64,000 bases of DNA from Apus apus. Taxonomy: Eukaryota > Chordata > Aves > Apodiformes > Apodidae. The notes below the pieces were generated by a model. It was not told where the DNA came from and made no database searches. It saw nothing but the letters and a program-made list of their open reading frames with translations. Where the stretch lies: the NCBI RefSeq assembly GCF_020740795.1, contig NC_067285.1, positions 34,605,318-34,669,317 of the forward strand, in the 5' to 3' direction. The translations under genes and the position numbers were made by a program. Below, piece after piece: positions 22,001 to 59,385 of this stretch. Position 1 is the first letter of the stretch. Every line of letters starts with the position of its first letter.

Positions 22001-25000
22001 GTCTACTAGAAGCTCACCCGAATGCTGTATCAATACACTCACACCAGCTTAGCCTTGCTCCCTGCTCCAGTAGAAGTCCCATGAATGTCACTCCCAAGAT
22101 GGCCAGAATCAGACCACATCATTTGAATGGCTCAGCACTGCAATACCAGTGCTGTGCAACTGGCAGCAACAAGTTTTGCCTTTAGCCCAACGACAATACT
22201 CCAGGCTTCCACCCCTTGCAATGGAAAATGGGGTTATATGATCCAAGCAATAGCATTTATCTCGGAAAACAACTCCAGTTTTAAGGTATCTTATTGCCCA
22301 GGAAGCATCCTTGCTGCATTTGTAGAGAGGCCCTGAAAATGGGGCTCTTCACAGCAGAACTGAAGCTCCTGGGGGTCTTTTTTTTGAGTTCTGCCTGGGC
22401 TCAGCTGTATGGCTGGTGTAGTTTTGCCCTAGGAATGTTCACCTGGGGTTCCTATCCACCAGTTCCATCCACAGCCCTTCACAGGTGCCAAGTGCTTGCT
22501 TAGGAAACCTGAAGGTTTACTGGCCACCCAAAACTCTTAATAAGGGGAAGAGTGTCAACACCAGCTCTGAAGACACCCAGTTTCCTGATATTGGGCCTGT
22601 CCAGCAATGTTGCTCTCGAGGAACTGGTGAACCCAACGTCTGCCTCCGGTGCTGCACAACTTACTGGGTTTGTCAGTAGACAGGGGTGCACCCCAGAGCT
22701 TTTCTTCATACTACCTGCCTCCTGAGGCTGTTTTTAAGAGCCCAACTCAGCACCATCGCCTGCCAGTTGAGAGCAAATCACGAATCACAGGATCCTAGGG
22801 GTTGGAAGGGACCTGGAAAGACCATCCAGCCCAACCCCCCTGCCAGAGCAGGATCACCCAGAGCACATCACACAGGAACGTGTCCAGGGGGGTTGAATGT
22901 CTCCAGAGAAGGAGACTCCACAGCCTCTCTGGGCAGCCTGTCCCAGGACTCTGTCACTCTCACAGTAAAGAAGTTCTTCCTGATATTCACATGGAACCTC
23001 CTCTGCTCCAGTTGGCACCCACTGCCCCTTGTCCTGTCACTGAACAAAGCCTGGCTCTGTCCTCCTGACACTCACACTTTACATATTTGTAAACACTGAT
23101 GAGGTCGCCCCTCAGTCTCCTCCAAGCTCAAGAGACCCAGCTCCCTCAGCCTCTCCTCATCAGGGAGATGTTCCACTCCCTTCAGCATCTCTGTGGCTCT
23201 GCCCTGGACTCTTGCCAGCAGTTCCCTATCCTTCTGGAACTGAGGGGCCCAGAGCTGGACATAATACTCCAGATGTGGCCTCACCAAGGCAGAACAGAGG
23301 GGGAGGAGAACCTCCCTTGACCTACTAACCACCCTCTTTCTAATGCACCCCAGGATCCATTGGCCTTCTTGGCCACAAGGGCACACTGCTGGCTCATGGT
23401 CACCCTCCTGTCCACCAGGACCCCCAGGTCCCTTTCTCCTACCCTGCTCTCCAGCAGCTCAGCCCCCAACCTGTACTGGTACCTGGGGTTGCTCTTCCCC
23501 AGATGCAAGACTCTACACTTGCCCTTGTTGAATTTCATCAATTTCTCCCCACCCAACTCTCCAAAGCTGGAGATGTTCTTTACCTTTAAATGCCTCTGTA
23601 GCCCCTGGTGCGTGGTTCTTATCCGGGTGGAATTTCAGGGCAAGTTTCCGATAAGCCTTTTTCAGGTCCTCATCAGAAGCTTCTCTGTTTACCCCCAGAA
23701 TCTCATAGTAATCTTTGCACTGCTTTACCCTGTCAGTAGAAAGAGAGAGAACAAGTCAGTTTCAGCCCTGCAAACCAGGTGGCATTGAACATGTCAGCTC
23801 CACAACCTCTCCCTTGTCACAGTTTCCATCGGGGCCGCTCAGTGAACTCTGCTTTACTCAGCTCTAATTCCTCACAGTGTGACCCAGTTTTTTTTTCCCA
23901 CAGAGTCACTCCGGCTGTGCCCGCATTACTAGCACACCAGTGCTCCCACAGAACCAGTCCAGCCAGTAGAGGTAGAAGGGCCTCTCCTCAGGCATGAAGA
24001 ATGTGATTGGCAAACAAGCTTCAGACTCATCGCGCTCATGTTTTTGGCAGGCCGGGATCTGAAGGATAGCTGGGCTACCTGCTTTTTTCCCCCCTCCTCT
24101 CCTCAGACCCAGTTAATTCACAGACCTAAAAATAATGCCAGCTGAACTCCAGGGGGAGAAAAGAGGGAGGTGGCCAGGCCATTGTGAGCAGCCCAGCTCC
24201 TTCTGGGAACACTGGCAGCCCAGTGATGGTTCCTCCTTCTCACGTGACTTGGATGACACAGAAGGCAGCAGGCTGGGGTTTTGGAGAGATGGGTGACATA
24301 ACAAGCATCTCCAGAAGCCCACGAGCCAGAGCAGTTCTTACACAATCCAGACCATGTTCGCAACCTCAAAGTTTACCAAGTGACTGTGCCTACAGTCTTT
24401 TAAAACTTCCAGTCTTTGCAAATAATAGAAAGGAATAAAGAACAGCTTGAAACTGGGTCCGGAAAACAGGTGACTGGATAAACACTGCCTGGGACTTGGA
24501 AGCAGGAGCTTCAGGAGTATGTTGTGCTAACAGAGTGGTGTCCTGCAGTGGGTATCTACTTTATCAGGCCCTAAGAGAGACCACGAGCAGAGTATCATCA
24601 AGCAATGCTATGCTGCAAGCTATGAGCAGTCATTTCCACCTAGAAGATCTCAGGGCCACACACAATTTTTCACAGTATTACTGAATAACAGTAAAGCAAA
24701 CATGAACACGAAGACCATGAGATGAATGCACCCAAATGCCTCCTTGGACCCCAGCCAGGATGAGGCCTTTGTGCCTCCAGTTCCAGTCCTTGTCCATGCC
24801 TTTGGGGGGGGGAGAAATCTCATCCCTGGTAAACCCAGCCCAGCTGCCTCCCAGGGTTGCTGTCGCTAAAACTCCCCCTAGGTGTGCTTTAACACCTCGC
24901 CAATTAAAAACCACTCCAGAGGGTTCAAAGCTGAAACCTTTCAAACCCTGTGAACAGACTGGTATGTCCTGGTGAGCTCACACTACTGTGAGCTGAGGCC

Positions 25001-28000
25001 AGGGAGAGCTGTGCACACACCTCTTCACTGCATCCACCTGGTCCTGAGTGTAGCCCTTGGGAGCTTCCCCGCCAGCCTCGCCGTTGGCCGACGGGAAGTC
25101 TCCGCTCATCTTCTTGAACTGGGGCTTTGTGGACTCCCTGGATTGGGACTGGCCATTGGCTGGCTGATCGTTCTTGTTGAGTGACTCGAGCAGAACTGGA
25201 ATGAGAAAAAAAGATGTCAGAAGTCAGGAGACCACCAAGCTCAACTTGCTTATCCCACTCTCCCATGAAGAGACCCCCTCCTCACCTCCTGCTCTAAGAC
25301 CTCCCACGCTTTGTCAGAAAGACCCTCACCTCTTCACCCAAACCTTCAGCTCCTGACAATTCTTGCCCAAACTGAAGGCACTGCCTGCTTCTCCCAATGC
25401 ATGTGATCTCCACCAGACCGGCAGGCCTGCCCAGCCAGAGAGTGTGGTTTCACCAAAGCAGCCCATCCCTGCCTCCTCCATTTTTTCTGTCTCTCTCCAT
25501 AAGTGAAGCATTTCTGTGTTTGCTCTCCAGCATATCACAAAGCACATGATTCTTTCTCACCTCCTGCCTTTGAGAACCTGCTATGTCACAATGCCATACC
25601 TTTAGAGAGCTTAGGAAATAATATGGTGGGATGCCAGTGACATGGGGACACTGACCCCTGAAAGGGGACACAGAACTGGAGCACTGGCTGCTGGCAGCAG
25701 GAGAGGACCCACCACATGTGAGTCAGAGGCTGCTTTGTTCTCTTGCACCACCTTACCAACGTATTCGATGTGTGTAGAAGCAGCTGTGAAAACCAGCTTC
25801 CCTCTCAGTTAGGGAATGTGAATTGCATACATTCAGTTTCACTTTCCTGAAGTGGGGTGCCCATGTCTACTGGAGAAACTGCTGCAGACCATTCATTGCC
25901 TCCCTCTTGTGAGGCTCAGACACTGTCCTCTTCAGCCAAGAGGGGACAAACAGCCAGGCCTGGCCTAACCACACAGGTGACAACACTGTGAAACCAAGCG
26001 AGACTCCTCCAGGCACAGAAGCATCTCTCCACCCCACGTTTCCATCTTTTAAAGCCATTTTTATATTTATTCTTTGTTAACCTGCATGCCTGTAGTCTCT
26101 GAAGTTTAACTACTGCATCCCCACCAGAAAGAAGAGTCACACAGAATACGATTAAAACCAGACAAAGTTATTGACAAAGGCATCAGCAACTTGACCAGCT
26201 TGCAGTCCTTTACCCAGAGCCTAGAAATGAGAAGGACATCTCATCTCCTCCTGTGGATTGCACACCACAGACCTTGCACTGGGGGGGGGGGATATCATAT
26301 TCTTTATGCAAGTGCAAACAAGGCTTGCAGGCCAAGTGATGAGGCAAGATACCCTATCTGCCCCCCAGAGCTTGTAGGGGCAAGAAAAAACCACTCAGTG
26401 ATCCAACACCCAACACAGGCAGTTGTTGCAGGACGAGGGATAAAAACGACTGCAGGCTAAGGAGCAGTAACTCCCTGAGCTGGGGGGGCTTAATGGATTT
26501 TGGCTTTCAGAAAAATAAATCCTTCCCTCGCTCATATTTATACCACCAGAGCCTTGACAGAATTACAACCTTTGCTTTTGCTCCTTTCAAGCCTTTAAAA
26601 CCTTGTCTCTCACAAGGCAAGCCCTCCGCCCATCCCCCTCTTGCTGTTCTGGGCTGACTTCCCCACAGCTTGCCAGGAGATCATCAGCAACGTGGTTCCT
26701 CACACCAACCACAGAAGTCCACACAAGGCCACAGCTCCATCCTGCCTTGTCCTACAGCCCCAGGCCTGTTGCTTTTGCATCCCAAAGCCACACTGGTCCT
26801 CCGTGCAGTCACAGCACAGGGCAAACTCAACCTACTGAAGCAGTGACTGCTGATTTAGTTCTCAGCTCTGCCAACCCAGCTCCCCCCAAACCGTGTGCTG
26901 GGGATCCCTCTTCTTGCTTATTAGCCAACTTCTGTCCAACTTCTGCTCATTTTTCCAAACCCCCCACTTAAAGGCAAGCAGTGGGACTAGATCTATACCA
27001 GCATGCCCGGCTGGAGGAGAAGATTTGTGCTGAAATCCCCTTGCAAAACCCTTGGCTGATCCTGTGACGACACCTGTAGGGCCCAGCCAGGGTCAGAGTC
27101 TGAAGCAGCAGCTGCACAAGGTCCACGTCACCAATCGTTGCCAAACCCAACGTCACTCAGGAGCAGGAGATTTCCCAGGGGCACACAGGCCACGTAAAGA
27201 CTCAACGACCAGAGGTAACTGCAGGGTCTTTGGCAACATTTCCCAACTACAGACACCACGTGCACCAGCGACCGACCAGGACATCAAGCAAAGGGGCCTG
27301 GGATGGCAGCTCTGACCTGAAACTTGTACCAGCAGCTGGGTCTGGCCACAAATTAACATGCTGTACTTAACATCAACCTGCCCTGCTGCCCTCCTCCCCT
27401 TTCCTCACTTTTCCCTCTCTCCACTTCTTTTATCCTGGATGTTCCAGGCTGCAGGATTAAGGCAAAACACGACTGCTTTACATTGCAAACTGGTGACCTG
27501 CTTTGCTGGCAGGCCACCTCAGGAAGAGCAACCCTTCTCAGGGTGGGCTTTTTTCCACCTGCTACTCCACTTTTTTCCTCCAAAGGTCCTTTATCCTACT
27601 TGGAAACTTCACAAAAGTATCAACTCTGGATGGGAAGGAAAAGCCACCCCACCTGCGACAGGCTGACGTGCTGTGTTTGAGGGAAAGGGAAGAGGCCCTG
27701 GACAAGCAGAGGGAGGATGACAGGAAGCCTCAGGCCCTCCACAGCACAGACAACTCGACTCAGTAAGTTGAGTAACTTGGGAATCCCTGCTAGCCTGCAG
27801 TGAGCACGGGGTATGGGTAGAGATGGTCCTCAGCTCCTCTCAAGAGGAGTCATAGCATCGTCATGGTTTGGAAAAGACCCTTAAGATCACCAAACCCAGC
27901 CTCCAAGCTGCAGTATGTGAGCCCTTTTCCTGCCCCCGTGGGTCAGGCCCCTATGTGGGGAGGGTTGAGGGAGGACTCAATCCCCCCTCCTGTGCCCTGC

Positions 28001-29194
28001 TCTGGGCCTCCCTCTTCCCTCCCTCCCTCCTCTCTGACAAAAACCCCCTCGGGCTGCAAGAACCGTGAACCTCTGGGCTGCCCCGTGTCCCGGGGAGGGG
28101 ATGGGGACATGGAAGGGGGATGGGGGGACATGGAGGAGGGAACGGGGGGGCACGGAGGAGGGAGGGGGGGACATGGAGGGGGAGATGGGGGGGCACGGAG
28201 GGGGGATGTGGGACCCGGAGGAGGGGCTGGGGTCACAGAGGGGGGGCTGGGGACATGGAGGAGGGGATGGGGGGACACGGAGGAGGGGACAGAGGTACAT
28301 GGAGGGGGGGACATGGAGATGGGGACGGAGGAGACATGGAGAACAGGATGGGGGGCACAGAGGGGGGGACGGGGGGACATGGATAAGGGAGGGGGGGCAC
28401 AGAGAAGAGAGGTGGGACACGGAGGAGGGACGGGAGGTACAGGGAGGGACAGGGGGACACGGAGAACAGGACGGGGGACCTGGAGAAGGGGACGGGGGGA
28501 GCACGGAGGAGGGGACATGGAGGGGGGATGGGGGGGACACGGAGTGAGGGAACGGGGGGACATGGAGGGGGGAACGGGGGGAGGGACGGGGCGACACGGA
28601 GGAGGGGACGGGGGGGGGCACGGAGGAGGGAGGGGGGACCCCGAGGAGGGACAGGGGGACATAGAGGGGGGAACGGGGGGGACACGGAGGGGGGGACAGG
28701 GAGGGCGGACGGGGGGCACGGAGGGAACATGGAGAAGGGAGGGGGGGACATGGAGAAGGGAGACGGGGGACCCGGGGGAAGGAGGGGGGGCACGGAGGAG
28801 GGACGGGGGACCCGGAGGAAGGAGGGGGGACCCGGAGGAGGGACGGGGGACCCGGAGGAAGGAGGGGGGACCCGGAGGAAGGAGGGGGGACACGGAGGAA
28901 GGAGGGGGGCCCCGAGGACCGACCCCGGCCGGGGCAGCCCCCCCCCGGGGGACTCGCCTTCCCGGCGTGCCCCGCGCGGCGCGCGCAGGCGCAGCGGCGG
29001 CAGCGCAGGCCCCGCTCCCCCCCCCCCCCGCCTCAGCCCCCCGGGCCCATCCCGGGCTCACCGCGGACCCGCGGGGACGGGTAGAGGCGCTGCGCCTTCT
29101 CCAGGAAGCGGCGGGCCCTGTCGGGCTGCCCGGCCCGGGCGGCGGCCAGCGCGATGGCGATGCAGCGCTCCGCCTCGTCCCGGTTCGACTCCAT
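12912..29194 (-). CDS. DNAJB12: DNAJB12, ER membrane J-domain co-chaperone, 8 coding exons
   Basis: DNAJB12 is a type II J-protein anchored in the ER membrane. It recruits cytosolic Hsp70 for folding and degradation of membrane proteins (family knowledge). The exons, from the start codon, are 29062-29194, 25021-25195, 23584-23729, 19842-20027, 18258-18337, 17012-17121, 14055-14227 and 12912-13033. They join in phase to 374 residues, against about 375 in human. Order: a conserved N-terminal helical region (1-50), a variable linker (50-100), a J domain (about 108-172) with HPD at 137-139, a Gly/Phe-rich stretch ending FFGGGFPSS, one membrane helix (about 243-262), and the conserved C-terminal DUF1977 region ending SDVQASLHG. 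Every intron is GT-AG. The start ATG has a strong GCCGCCATGG context. Identity is secure. Confidence 0.96.
14055..14227 (-). CDS. DNAJB12: DNAJB12 coding exon 7
   Basis: It encodes residues 278-334, the lumenal part of the C-terminal DUF1977 region, including [18 protein letters not shown] and [17 protein letters not shown]. The donor is CAGA|GTGAGT and the acceptor is CAACTAG. Confidence 0.95.
17012..17121 (-). CDS. DNAJB12: DNAJB12 coding exon 6 (membrane helix)
   Basis: It encodes residues 241-276, with the single transmembrane helix [17 protein letters not shown] and the following [10 protein letters not shown]. This helix anchors the J domain on the cytosolic face of the ER. The donor is the less common GTTAGT; the acceptor is TTCCTTCAG. 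Confidence 0.94.
18258..18337 (-). CDS. DNAJB12: DNAJB12 coding exon 5
   Basis: It encodes residues 215-240, [18 protein letters not shown] and on to QGD, the link between the Gly/Phe-rich region and the membrane helix. The donor is GTAAGT and the acceptor TTGCCTGCAG. Confidence 0.94.
18660..18790 (-). mobile_element. Old CR1 3' fragment in DNAJB12 intron 4
   Basis: The plus strand has a decayed version of the CR1 end in reverse: GACTGGAAGTGACCTCAGGAGGTCCAAC, then GGTCAAAGCAGGGCCAGCTA. It is strongly diverged, so it is an old copy. Both limits are approximate. Confidence 0.6.
19842..20027 (-). CDS. DNAJB12: DNAJB12 coding exon 4
   Basis: It encodes residues 153-213. It completes the J domain ([19 protein letters not shown]) and carries the His-rich and Gly/Phe linker, then [18 protein letters not shown]. 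The donor is TCTA|GTAAGC and the acceptor ATATTTCAG. Confidence 0.95.
20028..22782 (-). other. DNAJB12: DNAJB12 intron 3, unique part
   Basis: Intronic sequence from the exon 4 acceptor up to the CR1 copy. I see no exon, RNA gene or clear repeat in it. Confidence 0.6.
22783..23563 (-). mobile_element. CR1 LINE, about 0.8 kb, next to the exon 3 donor
   Basis: This copy runs in the same direction as DNAJB12. On the minus strand it encodes a broken end of the CR1 reverse transcriptase protein ([20 protein letters not shown]) and ends with the CR1 3' region near 22783. It is 5'-truncated, as is usual for LINEs. It closely resembles the opposite-strand copy at about 37040-37876. Its 5' edge is about 20 bp from the exon 3 splice donor. 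Confidence 0.93.
23584..23729 (-). CDS. DNAJB12: DNAJB12 coding exon 3 (J domain, HPD)
   Basis: It encodes residues 104-151, most of the J domain, from [13 protein letters not shown] to [16 protein letters not shown]. The HPD motif at 137-139 stimulates the Hsp70 ATPase. The donor is AAAG|GTAAAG, and CR1 sequence begins about 20 bp after it. Confidence 0.96.
23730..25020 (-). other. DNAJB12: DNAJB12 intron 2
   Basis: A 1.3-kb GT-AG intron (donor GTGTGT, acceptor CTACTGACAG). No further feature seen. Confidence 0.7.
25021..25195 (-). CDS. DNAJB12: DNAJB12 coding exon 2
   Basis: It encodes the end of Val45 to the start of Arg103. It opens with LLESLNKN and runs through a polar, Ser/Gln/Gly-rich linker to [11 protein letters not shown]. 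The linker is the least conserved part of the family, but its ends match DNAJB12 well. Confidence 0.92.
25196..27850 (-). other. DNAJB12: DNAJB12 intron 1, unique part
   Basis: Intronic sequence with no recognised exon or RNA gene. There is a run of ten guanines at about 26281-26290. Confidence 0.6.
27851..27908 (-). mobile_element. Short CR1 3' fragment in DNAJB12 intron 1
   Basis: The plus strand reads CATAGCATCGTCATGGTTTG, then GAAAAGACCCTTAAGATCAC, matching the reverse complement of the CR1 3' end. Only about 60 bp remain. Confidence 0.7.
28085..28915 (+). repeat. G-rich minisatellite in DNAJB12 intron 1
   Basis: About 0.8 kb of diverged tandem units built on GGGGGACATGGAGGAGGGGA and GGGGACACGGAGGAGGGAC. 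It ends within about 150 bp of exon 1. The plus strand is almost all purine with G-runs of three to nine, so the transcribed pre-mRNA is C-rich. Long open frames here are repeat artefacts. Confidence 0.9.
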
Positions 29195-29260
29195 GGCGGC
29201 CGGGCGGGGGGACGGGCGGGGCCGCGCGCGGCGATGGCGTCACGGGGCGGGGCGGGGGCG
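28916..29260 (-). promoter_or_regulatory. DNAJB12: DNAJB12 CpG-island promoter region
   Basis: Dense CpG sequence surrounds exon 1. Repeated GC boxes (GGGGCGGGG) at about 29244-29275 suit Sp-family factors, and a TGACGC motif (minus strand) near 29235-29240 resembles a CRE half-site. No TATA box is evident, fitting a housekeeping-type promoter. The transcription start is not determined. Confidence 0.7.
29062..29194 (-). CDS. DNAJB12: DNAJB12 coding exon 1
   Basis: It encodes residues 1-44, starting [16 protein letters not shown] and ending [11 protein letters not shown], the conserved DNAJB12/DNAJB14 N-terminus. It has more Ala and Arg than expected, matching the high GC of the region. The donor is CGCG|GTGAGC. 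Confidence 0.95.
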
Positions 29261-29264
29261 GGGC

Positions 29265-31045
29265 GGGGGGAGTGATGGGGGGGGGGGAGAGAGGGGGGAG
29301 TGAGGGGGGGGGAGTGAGGGGGGAGTGAGGGGGGGGGGAGTGAGGGGGGGGGGAGAGGGAGAGAGGGGAGAGGGGGGGGGGGAGAGAGTGGGGGGGGAGA
29401 GAGTGGGGAGAGGGGGTGAGTGGGGGGGGAGAGGGGGGGAGTGGGGGGGGAGTGGGGCTGAGGGAAGTCAAGGGAGAGAGGGGAGCAAGGGGATGGTCAG
29501 GGGGCTGAGGGGAGGGGAGGGGAGTGAGGGGGATAAAGGGGCTGAGGGGAGCGAGGGGAGTCAGGGGATGGTCACGGGAGTGAGGGGAAAGGGGCTGAGG
29601 GGAGAGGAGTGAGGGGGATAAGGGGGCTGAGGGGAGAGAGAGGGGAGTGAGTGGGATATAGGGGCTGAGGGGATGGTCAGGGGGCTGAGGGGAGAGGAGT
29701 GAGGGGGACAAGGGGGCTGAGGGGAGTGAGGGAATGGTGAGGGGAGTGAGGGGGATAAAGGGGCTGAGGGGAGAGAGAGGGGAGTCAGGATGGTCAGGGG
29801 AGAGGGGAGAGGAGTGAGGGGGATATAGGGGCTGAGGGGACGGTCAGGGGGCTGAGGGGAGAGGGGCTGAGGGGACACTCGGGGCTGAGGGGAGAGGAGT
29901 GAGGGGGATAAGGGGGCTGAGGGGAGCGAGGGGGATAAAGGGGGTGAGGGGAGAGAGAGAGGGGAGTGAGGGGGATAAAGGGGCTGAGGGGATGGTCAGG
30001 GGGCTGAGGGGAGTGAGGGGATGGTCAGGGGAGAGAGGCTGAGGGGACACTCAGGGGGCTGAGGGGAGAGGAGTGAGGGGGATAAGGGGCGTGAGGGGCG
30101 AGAGAGGGGCGTCAGGGGAGACGGGAGAGGAGTGAGGGAGATAAAGGGGCTGAGGGGAGCGAGGGGAGAGAGAAGTGAGGGGGATAAAGGGGCTGAGGGG
30201 AGAGAGAGGGGAGTGAGGGGGATAAGGGGGCTGAGGGAATGGTGAGGGGGCTGAGGGGAGTGAGGGGGATAAAGGGGCTGAGGGGAGCGAGGGGAGAGAG
30301 GAGTGAGGGGGATATAGGGTCTGAGGGGATGGTCAGGGGAGAGGGCTGAGGGGAGAGGAGTGAGGGGGATAAAGGGGCTGAGAGGACGGTCAGAGGGCTG
30401 AGGGGAGCAAGGGGATGGTCAGGGGGCTGAGGGAATGGTCAGGGGACAGTCAAGGGAGCAAGGGGACAGGAGTGAGGGGGATATAGGGGCTGAGGGGACA
30501 GTCAGGGGAGTGAGGGGATGGTCAGGGGGCTGAGGGGAGTGAGGAGGGGGATCAAGGGGCTGAGGGGATTGTCAGGGGGCTGAGGGGAGAGGGGACCAAG
30601 GAGGGGGATAAAGGGGCTGAGGGGACCTGAGGAGGGGGATAAAGGGGCTGAGGGGACCTGAGGAAGGGGATAAAGGGGACTGAGGAGGGGGATAAAGGGG
30701 CTGAGTGGATTCTCAGGCAACTGAGGAGAGCTGGGAGAGTGGGAAAGGGAACTGAGGAGGGGGATAAAGGGGCTGAGGGGATCCTGGGGTGGCTGCAGGG
30801 AGCTGGGGGAGCAGGAAGAGGGCTGAGGAGAACTGAGGAGGGGGTGAAAGGGCTGAGAGGACCTGAGGGGGCGGCTAAAGGGGCTGAGGAGATCCTGGGG
30901 CGGCTGAGGAGAGCTGGAAGAGCGGGAAAGGGGACTGAGGGGACCTGATGAGGGGGATAAAGGGGTTGAGGGGACCTGAGGGGGCTGGGCTGAAGACAGT
31001 AAAGGGACTGAGGGGAGCCGGGGGTACTAAAGAGGGGCTGAGGGG
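29265..31045 (+). repeat. 1.8-kb purine minisatellite between DNAJB12 and MICU1
   Basis: Diverged tandem units made from GAGGGGAGTGAGGGGGATAA, AGGGGCTGAGGGGA and GGATGGTCAGGGGGCTGAGG repeat across the whole stretch. It begins with simple GGGGGAGA sequence next to the DNAJB12 promoter. The plus strand is almost pure purine with constant G-runs. No gene is present; the Pro/Leu/Ser-rich open frames on the minus strand are repeat translations. Confidence 0.93.
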
Positions 31046-31868
31046 AGGATGGAGCCCAGAGGAACAACAGGAATAATTTTGTGCCGAAAAAGAGAATTTC
31101 ATTGTGTTACTCCCACTTCCAAACCACCCTGCCTGCGGCGGCCTGCCACCCACCTGGAGCAATCAGGAGAGAAGAGCCACCAGCCATGTCACTGTAAGCA
31201 ACACCTTTACACCATGCTTTACAGGAATAACACCTTTCAGCCCCCGTTCCCATGACAGAACAGCAATTCCCCTCTTAAAAAACAAACAACAAAGTAATTT
31301 GAAACCTGCAGGACAGGCAGGAGACCCAATTGCTCCACTGCTTTTAGCTGCTGTTACACAAGCTCCTCTGCTGGTGCACCCCTCCCCTCCACCCTACAAC
31401 AGTCTGGGGGAGCACAGAGCATTTTGGGCAACTGAAATCCTGGGGTGCTCTCTCACCACTCAGCTGCTGCAGCCTCTGCTCCTAATTCCTACCGGTACCA
31501 TCTATCCAGGAATCCTATGGCTTCTTCCTTAGGAGCAATCTTAAGAATTAAAAGGAGTGCCATGCCCTTTTACAGTAACATTCCATAAAAACGATTTGGC
31601 TGCATCCCTTGATGCCCAGCTCTGCAGGCAGGGCCCATCACAAAGTGGAGGTGGTAGCAGTAAAACTCCTTTTTCCTGAGAGAAAGATGAAGGGGAGCAG
31701 GCAGCAAGCAGAAGCTGCAAATTGAAACAGGCTTGGATTTCTAACTTCCATTTACAAAAAACTCCAGCCGGGGAGAGTCAGGGCTGGCCAGAGCCTGGAG
31801 CCACCCCACTGGTGTCCACAGCAGAGGTGACTGCAAGGCTGAGAGAGGGAAGTTCCTCCCAGACCCTG
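31046..31868 (-). other. MICU1: MICU1 3' UTR and flank
   Basis: Sequence after the MICU1 stop. I find no canonical AATAAA or ATTAAA on the minus strand before the minisatellite, so the 3' end cannot be placed. A weaker variant (AATGAA, minus strand) lies near 31097. Confidence 0.45.

Positions 31869-59385
<27,517 letters not shown>

Noticed and set aside
23072-23556. Open frames resembling part of a reverse transcriptase protein
   Set aside because: They are not host genes; they are remains of the CR1 LINE, broken by frameshifts.
27863-29275. A 470-codon plus-strand open frame rich in Gly, Arg and Glu
   Set aside because: It is a translation of the G-rich minisatellite and of the antisense of DNAJB12 exon 1. 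It has no family motif and its repeats follow the DNA unit.
29058-31067. Long Pro/Leu/Ser-rich minus-strand open frames
   Set aside because: They are translations of the purine minisatellite in the opposite strand, with periodicity set by the DNA repeat.
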